A stretch of 64,000 bases of DNA, taken from Flavobacteriaceae bacterium MAR_2010_72. Its GTDB lineage: Bacteria; Bacteroidota; Bacteroidia; Flavobacteriales; Flavobacteriaceae. Below, piece by piece: positions 46,646 to 54,680 of the stretch (its first letter is position 1; each line of letters opens with the position of its first letter). The notes beneath the pieces are model-generated. The model saw nothing but the letters and a program-made list of their open reading frames with translations, was not told the DNA's origin and made no database searches. The translations under genes and the position numbers were made by a program. The stretch is from the NCBI GenBank assembly GCA_003550275.1, contig QXCW01000002.1, positions 2,616,001 through 2,680,000 on the forward strand, in the 5' to 3' direction.

Positions 46646-47644
46646 CTAGTCATTTAGCATCTTCCACAAGCTATCTTTTAGTTCGGTAATGCCTTGCTGG
46701 GCAACTGAAGAAATAAACAGATACTTTATGGGTAGGGTTTTATCTAATTCAATCTTTAGTTCAGACTTTAATTCATCGTCTAGCATGTCGCATTTTGAAA
46801 TGGCTATCAGTCGTTCTTTATCTAGCATTTCTGGGTTGTAACGTCGCAATTCATCCAACAGGATCTCATACTGCTTTAAAATATCTTGTGCATCAGCTGG
46901 AATCAAAAATAAAAGCACAGAGTTGCGTTCAATATGTCTTAAAAAATAATGTCCAAGACCTTTGCCTTCTGCTGCCCCTTCAATAATACCAGGAATGTCT
47001 GCCATGACAAAGGTTTGGAAATCACGATATTCAACAATCCCTAAATTAGGCTTTAAGGTTGTAAATTCATAATCAGCAATTTTGGGCTTGGCTGAAGTAA
47101 TGACTGAAAGTAGCGTCGATTTTCCAGCATTTGGAAAGCCTACCAAACCAACATCGGCCAAGATTTTAAGCTCCATTAAAATGGTCTTTTCTTCTAAAGG
47201 TATTCCGGGCTGCGCATAACGTGGCGTTTGATTGGTTGATGATTTAAAATGCCAGTTACCTCGACCTCCCATACCACCTTCAGCGACTACCTTTTCTTCT
47301 CCGTCTTCAGTAATTTCAAAAAGAATGTCGTTAGATTCGGCATCTCTCACTACAGTTCCAAGTGGCACTTCAATATAGGCATCTTTACCATCAGCACCAG
47401 TACTTCTTGCACTACTACCATGTTCGCCATGTTCAGCTTTGATATGCCGTTTAAACTTCAAATGCAGCAATGTCCATAGGTTTTTATTGCCTTTTATAAT
47501 CACATGACCTCCGCGTCCGCCATCGCCTCCATCTGGACCACCTTTGGCTACATACTTTTCACGATGTAAATGCATAGAGCCTTTACCTCCATTTCCGGAT
47601 GACACATGTATTTTTACATAATCAACAAAATTCCCTTCGGTCAT
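46646..47644 (-). CDS. obgE: GTPase ObgE/CgtA
   Basis: Obg is an essential GTPase that binds the 50S subunit and takes part in ribosome maturation and the stringent response. The N-terminal glycine-rich Obg domain ([17 protein letters not shown] and [21 protein letters not shown]) is followed by the G domain with [26 protein letters not shown] and SKCD. The protein has 332 residues and lacks the C-terminal OCT domain found in Bacillus, as is common in Gram-negatives. It is the first gene of a minus-strand group with DUF4136 and SDR. Confidence 0.97.
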   Translation of the reverse strand: MTEGNFVDYVKIHVSSGNGGKGSMHLHREKYVAKGGPDGGDGGRGGHVIIKGNKNLWTLLHLKFKRHIKAEHGEHGSSARSTGADGKDAYIEVPLGTVVRDAESNDILFEITEDGEEKVVAEGGMGGRGNWHFKSSTNQTPRYAQPGIPLEEKTILMELKILADVGLVGFPNAGKSTLLSVITSAKPKIADYEFTTLKPNLGIVEYRDFQTFVMADIPGIIEGAAEGKGLGHYFLRHIERNSVLLFLIPADAQDILKQYEILLDELRRYNPEMLDKERLIAISKCDMLDDELKSELKIELDKTLPIKYLFISSVAQQGITELKDSLWKMLND

Positions 47645-47751
47645 AGTTTTGTTTAAGCGTTAAACTGTTTTTTTTAGACGGAACGTTTAAAATGCAAATC
47701 ATTATTGAATAAGCCTAATAATGGACTAAACAATCAATGATTCAAAATCAC

Positions 47752-48861
47752 TTATAGGTTGTCAATAACTTGACTTAAGCGTTCAGTGATTTCTTCAATG
47801 CTTCCAACACCATCAACACCAAAGTACTTGTTTTGAGCAGAATAATAATCCTTTAAAATTGCCGTTTTATTATAGTATTCTTGAATTCGGTTTCTAATAA
47901 TCGTTTCATCAGCATCATCTGGCCTTCCGCTCGTTTTTCCTCTTTGTAACAATCGCTTTACTAAGACTTCATCGTCAACTTCTAAAGCAATCATAGCATT
48001 TATTTGTGAATCCTTGCTATCCATAAGTTGATCTAAAGCGTCGGCTTGGGCATTGGTACGTGGAAATCCATCAAAAATAAATCCGTTGGCCCCTGCATTT
48101 TTCTCTACTTCGGCATTAAGCATATCAATCGTTACCTGATCCGGAACCAATTCACCTTTATCCATGTACGATTTGGCCAACATGCCCAAAGCAGTTTCAT
48201 TCTTGATATTAAATCGAAACACATCTCCTGTTGAGATATGTACAAGGTTGTATTTTTCCTTTAAAAAGTTGGCTTGAGTACCTTTTCCTGCTCCTGGAGG
48301 TCCAAATAGTACAATGTTAGTCATGTATTGTGTTTGTTTAAGTTGGTATACCGATGAGAGATCACGACCTAATCCGTTGTAATCTAAACCATAACCAACA
48401 ATAAATTTATCTGGAATTTCAATTCCTATATAATGAAGTTTAAAATCCTTTTTATACGCTTCAGGTTTATAAAATAGTGTGGCTATATATAAATCCTTAA
48501 CCTTTTCACTTTTGAAAATGCGGTAGACTTCTGCCAAAGTTTTCCCAGAATCGATGATATCCTCGAGAATTACGACCGTACGACCGGTTAAATCTTGGGT
48601 CAAACCAATTAAGCGTTGAATATCTTCAGTAGATTTCACACCTTCATATGAAGCTAATTTAATAAAGGTCACTTCACAAGGTTTTGGATAGGCTTTCACA
48701 AAATCACTCACAAACATGAATGATCCATTTAAGATCCCTACAAAAACAGGAACCTCATCTTTTAAGTCGCTAGCAATAGATTCTGCCATGCGTTTAACAG
48801 CCGCCTCAATCTCTTCTTCCGAAATAAAAGGCTTAAAATGTAAATCATGAAGCTTAATCAC
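47752..48861 (-). CDS. Fused hypoxanthine phosphoribosyltransferase - adenylate kinase
   Basis: One 369-residue protein contains two purine enzymes. Residues 1-178 form a phosphoribosyltransferase with the PRPP loop ILEDIIDSGKT (98-108), which makes IMP or GMP from hypoxanthine or guanine. Residues 180-369 form a complete adenylate kinase with GPPGAGKGT (187-195), DGFPRT, and a short LID (RGKTSGRPDDAD). A Met at residue 180 (ATG at 48324) starts MTNIVLFGPPGAGKGTQ, exactly the usual adenylate kinase N-terminus, so an internal start could also yield free kinase. The fusion occurs in other Flavobacteriia as far as I know. The gene is divergent from purK. Confidence 0.93.
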   Translation of the reverse strand: MIKLHDLHFKPFISEEEIEAAVKRMAESIASDLKDEVPVFVGILNGSFMFVSDFVKAYPKPCEVTFIKLASYEGVKSTEDIQRLIGLTQDLTGRTVVILEDIIDSGKTLAEVYRIFKSEKVKDLYIATLFYKPEAYKKDFKLHYIGIEIPDKFIVGYGLDYNGLGRDLSSVYQLKQTQYMTNIVLFGPPGAGKGTQANFLKEKYNLVHISTGDVFRFNIKNETALGMLAKSYMDKGELVPDQVTIDMLNAEVEKNAGANGFIFDGFPRTNAQADALDQLMDSKDSQINAMIALEVDDEVLVKRLLQRGKTSGRPDDADETIIRNRIQEYYNKTAILKDYYSAQNKYFGVDGVGSIEEITERLSQVIDNL

Positions 48862-48882
48862 TTGTTTTTAATTTTAGAAGTG

Positions 48883-48890
48883 CAAAGATA
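48883..48890 (-). promoter_or_regulatory. -7 element of the HPRT-adenylate kinase promoter
   Basis: On the minus strand this reads TATCTTTG, an exact TAnnTTTG match, ending 21 bases before the ATG at 48861. No clear TTG is found 19-21 bases upstream, so the -33 element is weak. Confidence 0.5.
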
Positions 48891-48955
48891 ACCAATAGAT
48901 TGACGTATAACCATTTTTGAAATATGATTTTGGAAGTTTGTTCCATTTTTAAATG

Positions 48956-48963
48956 TATTTTTG
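48956..48963 (+). promoter_or_regulatory. -7 element of the purKE promoter
   Basis: TATTTTTG is an exact TAnnTTTG match. TTTG sequences occur 15 and 23 bases upstream, neither at the ideal distance. A transcript starting a few bases downstream leaves a leader of about 60 bases before the purK ATG at 49028 and excludes the in-frame ATG at 48953. Confidence 0.5.
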
Positions 48964-49027
48964 CAGTGCAAAAGCAAAATTTATAATAAACCTATTTAAA
49001 AATATTCCCACAAGCAAGGGAGCTATT

Positions 49028-50182
49028 ATGAATTATTTCTCTTCAAATTTTAAACTCGGTATTCTTGGCGGTGGACAATTAGGAAAAATGATGCTTTACA
49101 GTACTCGCAAATTTGATATCAGCACGCATGTTTTAGATCCTAGTGACGAAGCCCCTTGTAAAATAGGATGCAATACTTTTGTCAAAGGTGATCTAATGGA
49201 TTTTGATACCGTTTATAACTTTGGAAAGCACGTAGATCTACTTACGTTTGAAATTGAAAATGTAAATGTTGATGCACTCGAAACATTAGAAAAAGAAGGT
49301 GTCAAGGTATACCCGTCATCAAAAACATTGCGCATTATTCAAAATAAGGCAACCCAAAAACTATTTTATAAAGACCATAATATCCCAACGGCCGATTTCA
49401 CCCGATTTGCCTACATTTCTGAAATTGAGGACACAATAAAAAATGGCGGACTTCAATTCCCATTTGTTTGGAAGGCCGCTCAATTTGGTTATGATGGCAA
49501 TGGCGTTAAAGTAGTACGAAATTTTGATGATTTAAAAGAATTACCAAAAGGCGAATGTATTGCTGAAACGATGATTCCTTTTAAAAACGAATTAGCGGTT
49601 ATTGTAGCTCGAAATCAAAACGGAGACGTCAAAACCTATCCTGTAGTTGAGATGGAATTTCATCCAGAAGCCAATCAGGTAGAATACGTTATTTGTCCGG
49701 CAAGAATCGATGTAGATGTAACTAAAAAAGCACAACAAATAGCGCTAAAAGTTTCAAAAGCTTTTAACCATGTAGGATTGTTGGCCGTTGAAATGTTTCA
49801 GACCGAAACAGATGAGATTCTTGTGAACGAAGTGGCACCTCGACCTCACAATTCGGGGCATCATACTATTGAGTCTAGTTATACCTCACAGTTTGAGCAA
49901 CATTTAAGGGCTATATTAAATCTTCCGTTAGGAAAAACCGACAGTAAAGTTGCTGGAATTATGGTAAATTTGGTGGGAGCTGAAGGCTATTCGGGAAATG
50001 TCATCTATCAAAACATTGAAGATATCATGAAAATGGATGGTGTTACACCACATATCTATGGCAAAAAACAGACACGTCCGTTTCGTAAAATGGGTCATGT
50101 TACCATTGTCAATGAAGACATAAACAAGGCGCGTTTAATTGCTGAACAAGTAAAAAACACCGTAAAGGTGATAAGTAAATAA
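49028..50182 (+). CDS. purK: N5-carboxyaminoimidazole ribonucleotide synthase
   Basis: PurK uses ATP and bicarbonate to carboxylate AIR to N5-CAIR in de novo purine synthesis. The ATG at 49028 is chosen: it gives [22 protein letters not shown] and lies downstream of the promoter; an in-frame ATG 25 codons upstream overlaps the -7 element. The ATP-grasp fold shows [31 protein letters not shown], and [15 protein letters not shown] near the active site. About 384 residues, normal. The purE start lies 2 bases after its stop, giving a coupled pair. Confidence 0.95.
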   Translation: MNYFSSNFKLGILGGGQLGKMMLYSTRKFDISTHVLDPSDEAPCKIGCNTFVKGDLMDFDTVYNFGKHVDLLTFEIENVNVDALETLEKEGVKVYPSSKTLRIIQNKATQKLFYKDHNIPTADFTRFAYISEIEDTIKNGGLQFPFVWKAAQFGYDGNGVKVVRNFDDLKELPKGECIAETMIPFKNELAVIVARNQNGDVKTYPVVEMEFHPEANQVEYVICPARIDVDVTKKAQQIALKVSKAFNHVGLLAVEMFQTETDEILVNEVAPRPHNSGHHTIESSYTSQFEQHLRAILNLPLGKTDSKVAGIMVNLVGAEGYSGNVIYQNIEDIMKMDGVTPHIYGKKQTRPFRKMGHVTIVNEDINKARLIAEQVKNTVKVISK

Positions 50183-50184
50183 TT

Positions 50185-50667
50185 ATGAGTAAAGTAGGAA
50201 TCATCATGGGAAGTAAAAGCGACCTTCCTGTTATGCAAGAAGCTATTGACATTTTAAAAGGCTTTGATATCGAAGTTGAAGTTGATATTGTTTCGGCACA
50301 TAGAACTCCAGAAAAAATGTTCGAATATGGAAAACTGGCGCACACGAGAGGGATATCGGTTATTATTGCAGGAGCTGGTGGTGCAGCCCATTTACCTGGA
50401 ATGATTGCTTCGTTATCGCCTTTACCGGTTATTGGCGTACCTGTTAAAAGCAGTAATTCTATTGACGGTTGGGATTCAGTTCTCTCTATTCTTCAAATGC
50501 CCGGCGGAGTTCCAGTTGCGACTGTAGCGCTTAATGGCGCTAAAAATGCAGGCATCTTGGCAGCACAAATTATTGGTAGTTCAGATAAATGTGTGTTAGA
50601 TAAAATTGTGGTCTTCAAGGAAGGTCTCAAACAAAAAGTCATCGAATCATCAAAAGATTTAATTTAA
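50185..50667 (+). CDS. purE: N5-carboxyaminoimidazole ribonucleotide mutase
   Basis: PurE (class I) converts N5-CAIR to CAIR, the step after PurK. The 160-residue protein has [15 protein letters not shown] at the N-terminus, the active-site [12 protein letters not shown] with the catalytic His, and [18 protein letters not shown]. Length is standard. It follows purK by 2 bases, so the product of one enzyme is handed to the other in a balanced ratio. A hairpin immediately follows the stop. Confidence 0.96.
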   Translation: MSKVGIIMGSKSDLPVMQEAIDILKGFDIEVEVDIVSAHRTPEKMFEYGKLAHTRGISVIIAGAGGAAHLPGMIASLSPLPVIGVPVKSSNSIDGWDSVLSILQMPGGVPVATVALNGAKNAGILAAQIIGSSDKCVLDKIVVFKEGLKQKVIESSKDLI

Positions 50668-50693
50668 AAAACCCCGATAAATATCGAGGTTTT
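50668..50693 (+). terminator. Probable terminator of purKE
   Basis: AAAACC-C-CGAT (50668-50678) pairs with ATCG-A-GGTTTT (50683-50693) around a 4-base loop, with one C-A mismatch. It ends in four T, so it is a weaker terminator than the others in the window. It begins at the base after the purE stop. Confidence 0.65.
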
Positions 50694-50872
50694 AAAGCTA
50701 TTAATCAATTATAAAGAGTACAAAAAACTCTCATCGTGATTCTTTCGCAAAAGTAAGAATATATTTTTAATCGCAATACAAATTTAAGTTAATAATCAGC
50801 AAATCAACACTCTAGTAAGAAAAATAACACGAACCTGTTATCGATAACTTACAAACACCCTGTATCTTTAAT

Positions 50873-52894
50873 ATGAATATTCTCAATACACCATTTAATA
50901 CAGCTCCTTTTTCAAAAATAAAGGATGAGCATTTTCTACCTGCCTTTAAAAAGGCTATTACAAAAGCAAAGTCCGAAATTGATCTTATTATCAATAATCC
51001 TGATGAACCAACATTTAAAAATACTATTGAAGCCTTGGAGTTTTCAGGGGAAGAGTTAGGACGAATTTCAAGTATATTTTTCAATTTGAATTCTGCAGAA
51101 ACCAATGATACAATTCAAAATATTGCTCAAAAAGTGTCTCCACTATTATCTGAATTCAGTAATGACATTACGCTGAATGAAGACCTTTTTAAACGTGTAA
51201 AAGCCGTTTATAGCGTTAAGGACGGTCTGAATTTAAACACTGAACAACAAACCTTGTTGGACAAAAAGTATAAAAGTTTTTCTAGAAATGGGGCTAATTT
51301 AGCAGAGGATAAAAAGAAACAACTACGGGATATTGACAAGAAATTAAGCAAACTTAAACTCAAATTCGGTGAAAATGTTTTGGCTGAAACCAACAATTAT
51401 GAATTGCTTATAACCAACGAAGAGGATCTAGCGGGTTTGCCAGATGGCGCCAAAGAAGCTGCCAAGCAATTAGCAGAAAGCAAGGAAAAAGACGGCTGGC
51501 TCATCACTTTGGATTACCCGAGTTATATCCCTTTTATGACCTATGCCGATAACCGTGAATTACGAAAAGAATTAGCCATTGCGGCTGGTGCCAAAGCATT
51601 TAAAGGCGACAAATTTGACAATCAAGACCATGTGCTTCAAATAGCCAAACTCCGTTTTAAAAGAGCACAATTATTGGGTTATAAAACTCATGCTCATTTT
51701 GTTCTAGAGGAACGCATGGCTAAAACACCTGAAACCGTCGAAACCTTTTTGAATGATCTTTTAGAAAAGGCCAGACCCGCCGCCGAGCGTGAATTCCAAA
51801 CCCTTCAACATTTCGCAAATGAATTAGATGGAATAGATTGTTTAGAAAAATGGGATTCGGCGTATTATTCCGAAAAACTGAAGCATAAGCTATTCGATCT
51901 TGATGATGAAAAGTTGAAACCTTATTTTAAACTAGAAAATGTTATCAACGGTGTTTTTATAATTGCTGAACGTCTTTACGGTCTTAAATTTGAAGAGATA
52001 AATAATATCGACAAATACCATAATGACGTTTTAACTTACAAAGTGACAAACTCCAAAGGTGAATTGATTTCCATTTTTTATGCCGACTTTTTCCCTCGAC
52101 CAGGAAAACGTAATGGCGCATGGATGACTTCATACAAGTCGCAATCTATCAAAAACAGCATCAATGATAGACCCCATATTTCCATTGTTTGCAACTTTAC
52201 AAAACCTACCAAAACAAAACCATCGCTACTTACCTTTAATGAAATAACGACATTATTTCACGAATTTGGTCATGCACTTCACGGTATGCTGGCTAATACC
52301 ACCTACCCTAGCTTGTCTGGAACAAGTGTATTTTGGGATTTTGTAGAATTGCCGAGTCAAGTTTTAGAAAATTGGTGTTACGAGAAAGAAGCTTTAGAAT
52401 TGTTTGCCACCCACTATGAAACTGGCGAAGTCATCCCCATGGATTTAGTAAACAAAATAAAAGAGTCTGCAGCATTTCACGAAGGCATGCAAACTTTACG
52501 ACAGTTAAGTTTTGGCTTATTGGATATGAGTTGGCATGGTCAAGATCCTTCTAAAATTAATGACGTAAAAGCCCACGAACTTATGGCTTTTGAAAACACC
52601 AAACTCTATCCAGATGTTGCAGAAAACTGTATGAGTACTTCATTTTCCCATATCTTTCAAGGCGGATACAGTTCGGGTTATTACAGCTATAAATGGGCTG
52701 AAGTATTGGATGCCGATGCTTTTGAATTCTTTAAAGAAGAAGGAATTTTCAGTTCAGTTGTCGCTCAAAAGTTTAAAGACAACGTGCTTTCACAGGGCGG
52801 AATTGAAGACCCAATGATACTCTATAAACGCTTTCGCGGTAAAGCACCACAACCCGAAGCTTTATTAAAACGTGCTGGGTTGATTGAGAAGTGA
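50873..52894 (+). CDS. M3-family zinc metallopeptidase (oligopeptidase A / Dcp type)
   Basis: Cytosolic zinc peptidase that breaks down short peptides. The 673-residue protein has the zinc site HEFGH at residues 463-467, in TTLFHEFGHALHGML, and a second family block FWDFVELPSQVLENW about 25 residues later. A helical N-terminal domain and the C-terminal FSHIFQGGYSSGYYSYKWAEVL region are also typical of M3. No signal peptide is present. Whether it acts as oligopeptidase A or dipeptidyl carboxypeptidase cannot be told from sequence alone. Confidence 0.93.
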   Translation: MNILNTPFNTAPFSKIKDEHFLPAFKKAITKAKSEIDLIINNPDEPTFKNTIEALEFSGEELGRISSIFFNLNSAETNDTIQNIAQKVSPLLSEFSNDITLNEDLFKRVKAVYSVKDGLNLNTEQQTLLDKKYKSFSRNGANLAEDKKKQLRDIDKKLSKLKLKFGENVLAETNNYELLITNEEDLAGLPDGAKEAAKQLAESKEKDGWLITLDYPSYIPFMTYADNRELRKELAIAAGAKAFKGDKFDNQDHVLQIAKLRFKRAQLLGYKTHAHFVLEERMAKTPETVETFLNDLLEKARPAAEREFQTLQHFANELDGIDCLEKWDSAYYSEKLKHKLFDLDDEKLKPYFKLENVINGVFIIAERLYGLKFEEINNIDKYHNDVLTYKVTNSKGELISIFYADFFPRPGKRNGAWMTSYKSQSIKNSINDRPHISIVCNFTKPTKTKPSLLTFNEITTLFHEFGHALHGMLANTTYPSLSGTSVFWDFVELPSQVLENWCYEKEALELFATHYETGEVIPMDLVNKIKESAAFHEGMQTLRQLSFGLLDMSWHGQDPSKINDVKAHELMAFENTKLYPDVAENCMSTSFSHIFQGGYSSGYYSYKWAEVLDADAFEFFKEEGIFSSVVAQKFKDNVLSQGGIEDPMILYKRFRGKAPQPEALLKRAGLIEK

Positions 52895-52912
52895 GTTTTT
52901 TGCTTATTTTTG
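52880..52912 (+). promoter_or_regulatory. Promoter-like element of the ECF sigma gene
   Basis: TTG at 52880-52882 and TATTTTTG (exact TAnnTTTG) at 52905-52912, 22 bases apart. It straddles the stop codon of the upstream peptidase gene and leaves a leader of about 15-18 bases before the ATG at 52932, so the sigma factor seems to have its own promoter for the primary sigma factor. Confidence 0.55.
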
Positions 52913-52931
52913 AAAAAACTGGAAAAGAAAA

Positions 52932-53489
52932 ATGCCAAATTATCAAATAGATCCCAACAAGTGGATTGACAACTATGCCGATTATCTATTCAATTACACT
53001 ATAACCCGTGTAAATGATAGAGAAATTGCCAAAGATTTGGTACAAGATACATTTTTTGCTGGTTTAAAATCGATGAAGAATTTTAAAGGAGAAGCGAGCG
53101 AACGCACATGGTTGATTTCAATTTTAAAACGAAAAATTATTGATTATTATCGAAAAATAAATTCCAACAAAGGAAAAGCCGAAGTGCGAATGAGCTATAG
53201 CAGTGACGAAAATGAGGGAGATTGGCTAGAAGAACGTGTTGCAGATCCGTTTGATAAAACGGCTGAAGATAGAATAGAAAACTCTGAATTGGAGGACGCA
53301 ATTTATAATTGTTTGAGTAAATTGCCTGAAAAACAGGCTCAAGTGTTTAAAATGAAAACCATTTTAAACCATGAAACTGAAGCCATTTGTAATGAACTAA
53401 ATATCACAGCGTCTAACCTTTGGGTTATTATCCATAGAGCACGAGTTGCTATGGCAAGCTGTATGGAAGAAACTTGGTTTAAAAAATAG
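52932..53489 (+). CDS. ECF-type RNA polymerase sigma factor
   Basis: The 185-residue protein has sigma region 2 (DYLFNYTITRVNDREIAKDLVQDTFFAGLK, ERTWLISILKRKIIDYYR) and sigma region 4 (YNCLSKLPEKQAQVFKMK, ICNELNITASNLWVIIHRAR), the layout of ECF sigma factors. Regions 1 and 3 are absent. It should redirect RNA polymerase to a small regulon, unknown here. A small acidic/basic protein gene starts one base after its stop codon and is a candidate anti-sigma partner. Confidence 0.92.
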   Translation: MPNYQIDPNKWIDNYADYLFNYTITRVNDREIAKDLVQDTFFAGLKSMKNFKGEASERTWLISILKRKIIDYYRKINSNKGKAEVRMSYSSDENEGDWLEERVADPFDKTAEDRIENSELEDAIYNCLSKLPEKQAQVFKMKTILNHETEAICNELNITASNLWVIIHRARVAMASCMEETWFKK

Positions 53490-53490
53490 A

Positions 53491-53748
53491 ATGAAGAAAA
53501 ACGTATTCTTTATATCATGTGAAGAAGCACAGCATATCTGTGACAAATCACAGTACGGTGAAGCGACATTATGGGAAAAATTCAAATTGAACATTCGTTT
53601 GACTTGGTGCCGAATTACACGAGCTTATACTAAAAAAAATCAGGCATTAACCAAAACAATAAAGACTTCAAAAATTGAATGTCTGAAAAACGAAGAACAG
53701 CAAGCTTTAAAGAAATCTTTTGAAGAACAGCTACATCAGCAAAATTAG
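53491..53748 (+). CDS. Small anti-sigma-like protein with a degenerate zinc motif
   Basis: The 85-residue protein begins MKKNVFFISCEEAQHICDKSQYGEA and starts 1 base after the ECF sigma stop; a longer in-frame start at 53446 lies inside the sigma gene and is not used. The stretch at residues 31-50 resembles the zinc-binding anti-sigma fold, whose motif is HxxxCxxC. Here the positions read Arg36, Cys40 and Thr43, so only one of the three ligands is kept. No membrane helix is present, so it would act in the cytosol. An anti-sigma role is inferred from position and resemblance. Its 3' end overlaps the convergent UbiA-like gene by 18 bases. Confidence 0.65.
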   Translation: MKKNVFFISCEEAQHICDKSQYGEATLWEKFKLNIRLTWCRITRAYTKKNQALTKTIKTSKIECLKNEEQQALKKSFEEQLHQQN

Positions 53749-54561
53749 CAATAGCCATAATATAGGCACACCTTCTACCCAAAATCCACTATAATACCTT
53801 CCTTGATCTTGCTTTGAATAGTAAATCAGCACCAAAGTTACCAAACTCACCATACATAGGCTCACAAAATGAGTTGCATTAAATGTGTCTTTAAAAAATT
53901 CCAACAAACAGAAACTCACCAGCAACAACAACCCAAGTAGTTTAGTTCGCTTTACACCAATAAGTTGCGGAATGGTAGACAACTTTAAACTGTCGTAATT
54001 CAGGTCTCTAATTTCAAACGGCAACATGAGGGCAACAACGAGTAAAAAACGCTGAAAAAACGTAATCACAACTTCCAAGTCGTATGCATAATTTGCGTTT
54101 ATTATGGGTAATAATACGGTTACACCAGCCCAAACAAGCGCAATCACATAAACTTTAAGACCACCTATACTTCTTAAATTCTGCTTTTCATCCATAAATA
54201 AATGTTTGGGCAAAAAGGGAATGGCGTATAAAAATGTCACGAACCCAAATACCGAAATATAGATTAAGGTTTTGACTTCCAGTTGAAGTGCATAATAGCA
54301 CAATAAGATAAAGCACAGCAACGAAAACAGCTGAATGATTTTTAGCCAATTAGCCAAACTGCGGTGATGAAATTTCGCAATGCCAAAATACTTCACAAAA
54401 TTATAGCCCTTTATCGAAGCATAAAAAATAAAGTACAGAACCGATTCGTCATAGGGTAAATTAAATTCCAGAAGTGTAATCCAAGACAATAAAAATACGG
54501 ATAAAGCCACATGAATACTGCTATTGATATAAAAATCAAATATCTGCTTTAACACCTTCAT
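53731..54561 (-). CDS. UbiA-like integral membrane protein, catalytic motifs degenerate
   Basis: The 276-residue protein has about eight or nine hydrophobic segments along its whole length. LPFEIRDLNYDSLKLSTIPQLIGVKRTKLLG resembles the second Asp-rich loop of UbiA prenyltransferases (DxxxD followed by T-P-LG). The first NDxxDxxxD motif is not visible: the corresponding early loop reads FYASIKGYNFVKYFGIAKFH. It may therefore be a non-catalytic relative or accept an unusual substrate. It is convergent with the small anti-sigma-like gene, with which it overlaps by 18 bases, and divergent from gcvP. Confidence 0.65.
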   Translation of the reverse strand: MKVLKQIFDFYINSSIHVALSVFLLSWITLLEFNLPYDESVLYFIFYASIKGYNFVKYFGIAKFHHRSLANWLKIIQLFSLLCFILLCYYALQLEVKTLIYISVFGFVTFLYAIPFLPKHLFMDEKQNLRSIGGLKVYVIALVWAGVTVLLPIINANYAYDLEVVITFFQRFLLVVALMLPFEIRDLNYDSLKLSTIPQLIGVKRTKLLGLLLLVSFCLLEFFKDTFNATHFVSLCMVSLVTLVLIYYSKQDQGRYYSGFWVEGVPILWLLLILLM

Positions 54562-54647
54562 AACACAAAAATAAGCAAAGTGTTAATAACACTTATAATT
54601 CGTTAAAAACTTTGGATTTACATAACCAAAATACCTCAAGATTTATG

Positions 54648-54655
54648 TAATTTTG
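54648..54655 (+). promoter_or_regulatory. -7 element of the gcvP promoter
   Basis: TAATTTTG is an exact TAnnTTTG match and lies 25 bases before the gcvP ATG. No TTG stands at the expected -33 distance; the nearest TTTG is 33 bases upstream. No glycine riboswitch structure was recognised in the short leader. Confidence 0.4.
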
Positions 54656-54680
54656 CGCTTCAAAACAGAACCTATTTTTA

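Noticed and set aside
53446-53490. Longer start for the anti-sigma-like gene inside the sigma gene
   Set aside because: The ATG at 53491 follows the sigma stop by one base, gives a compact protein and fits the family-like N-terminus.
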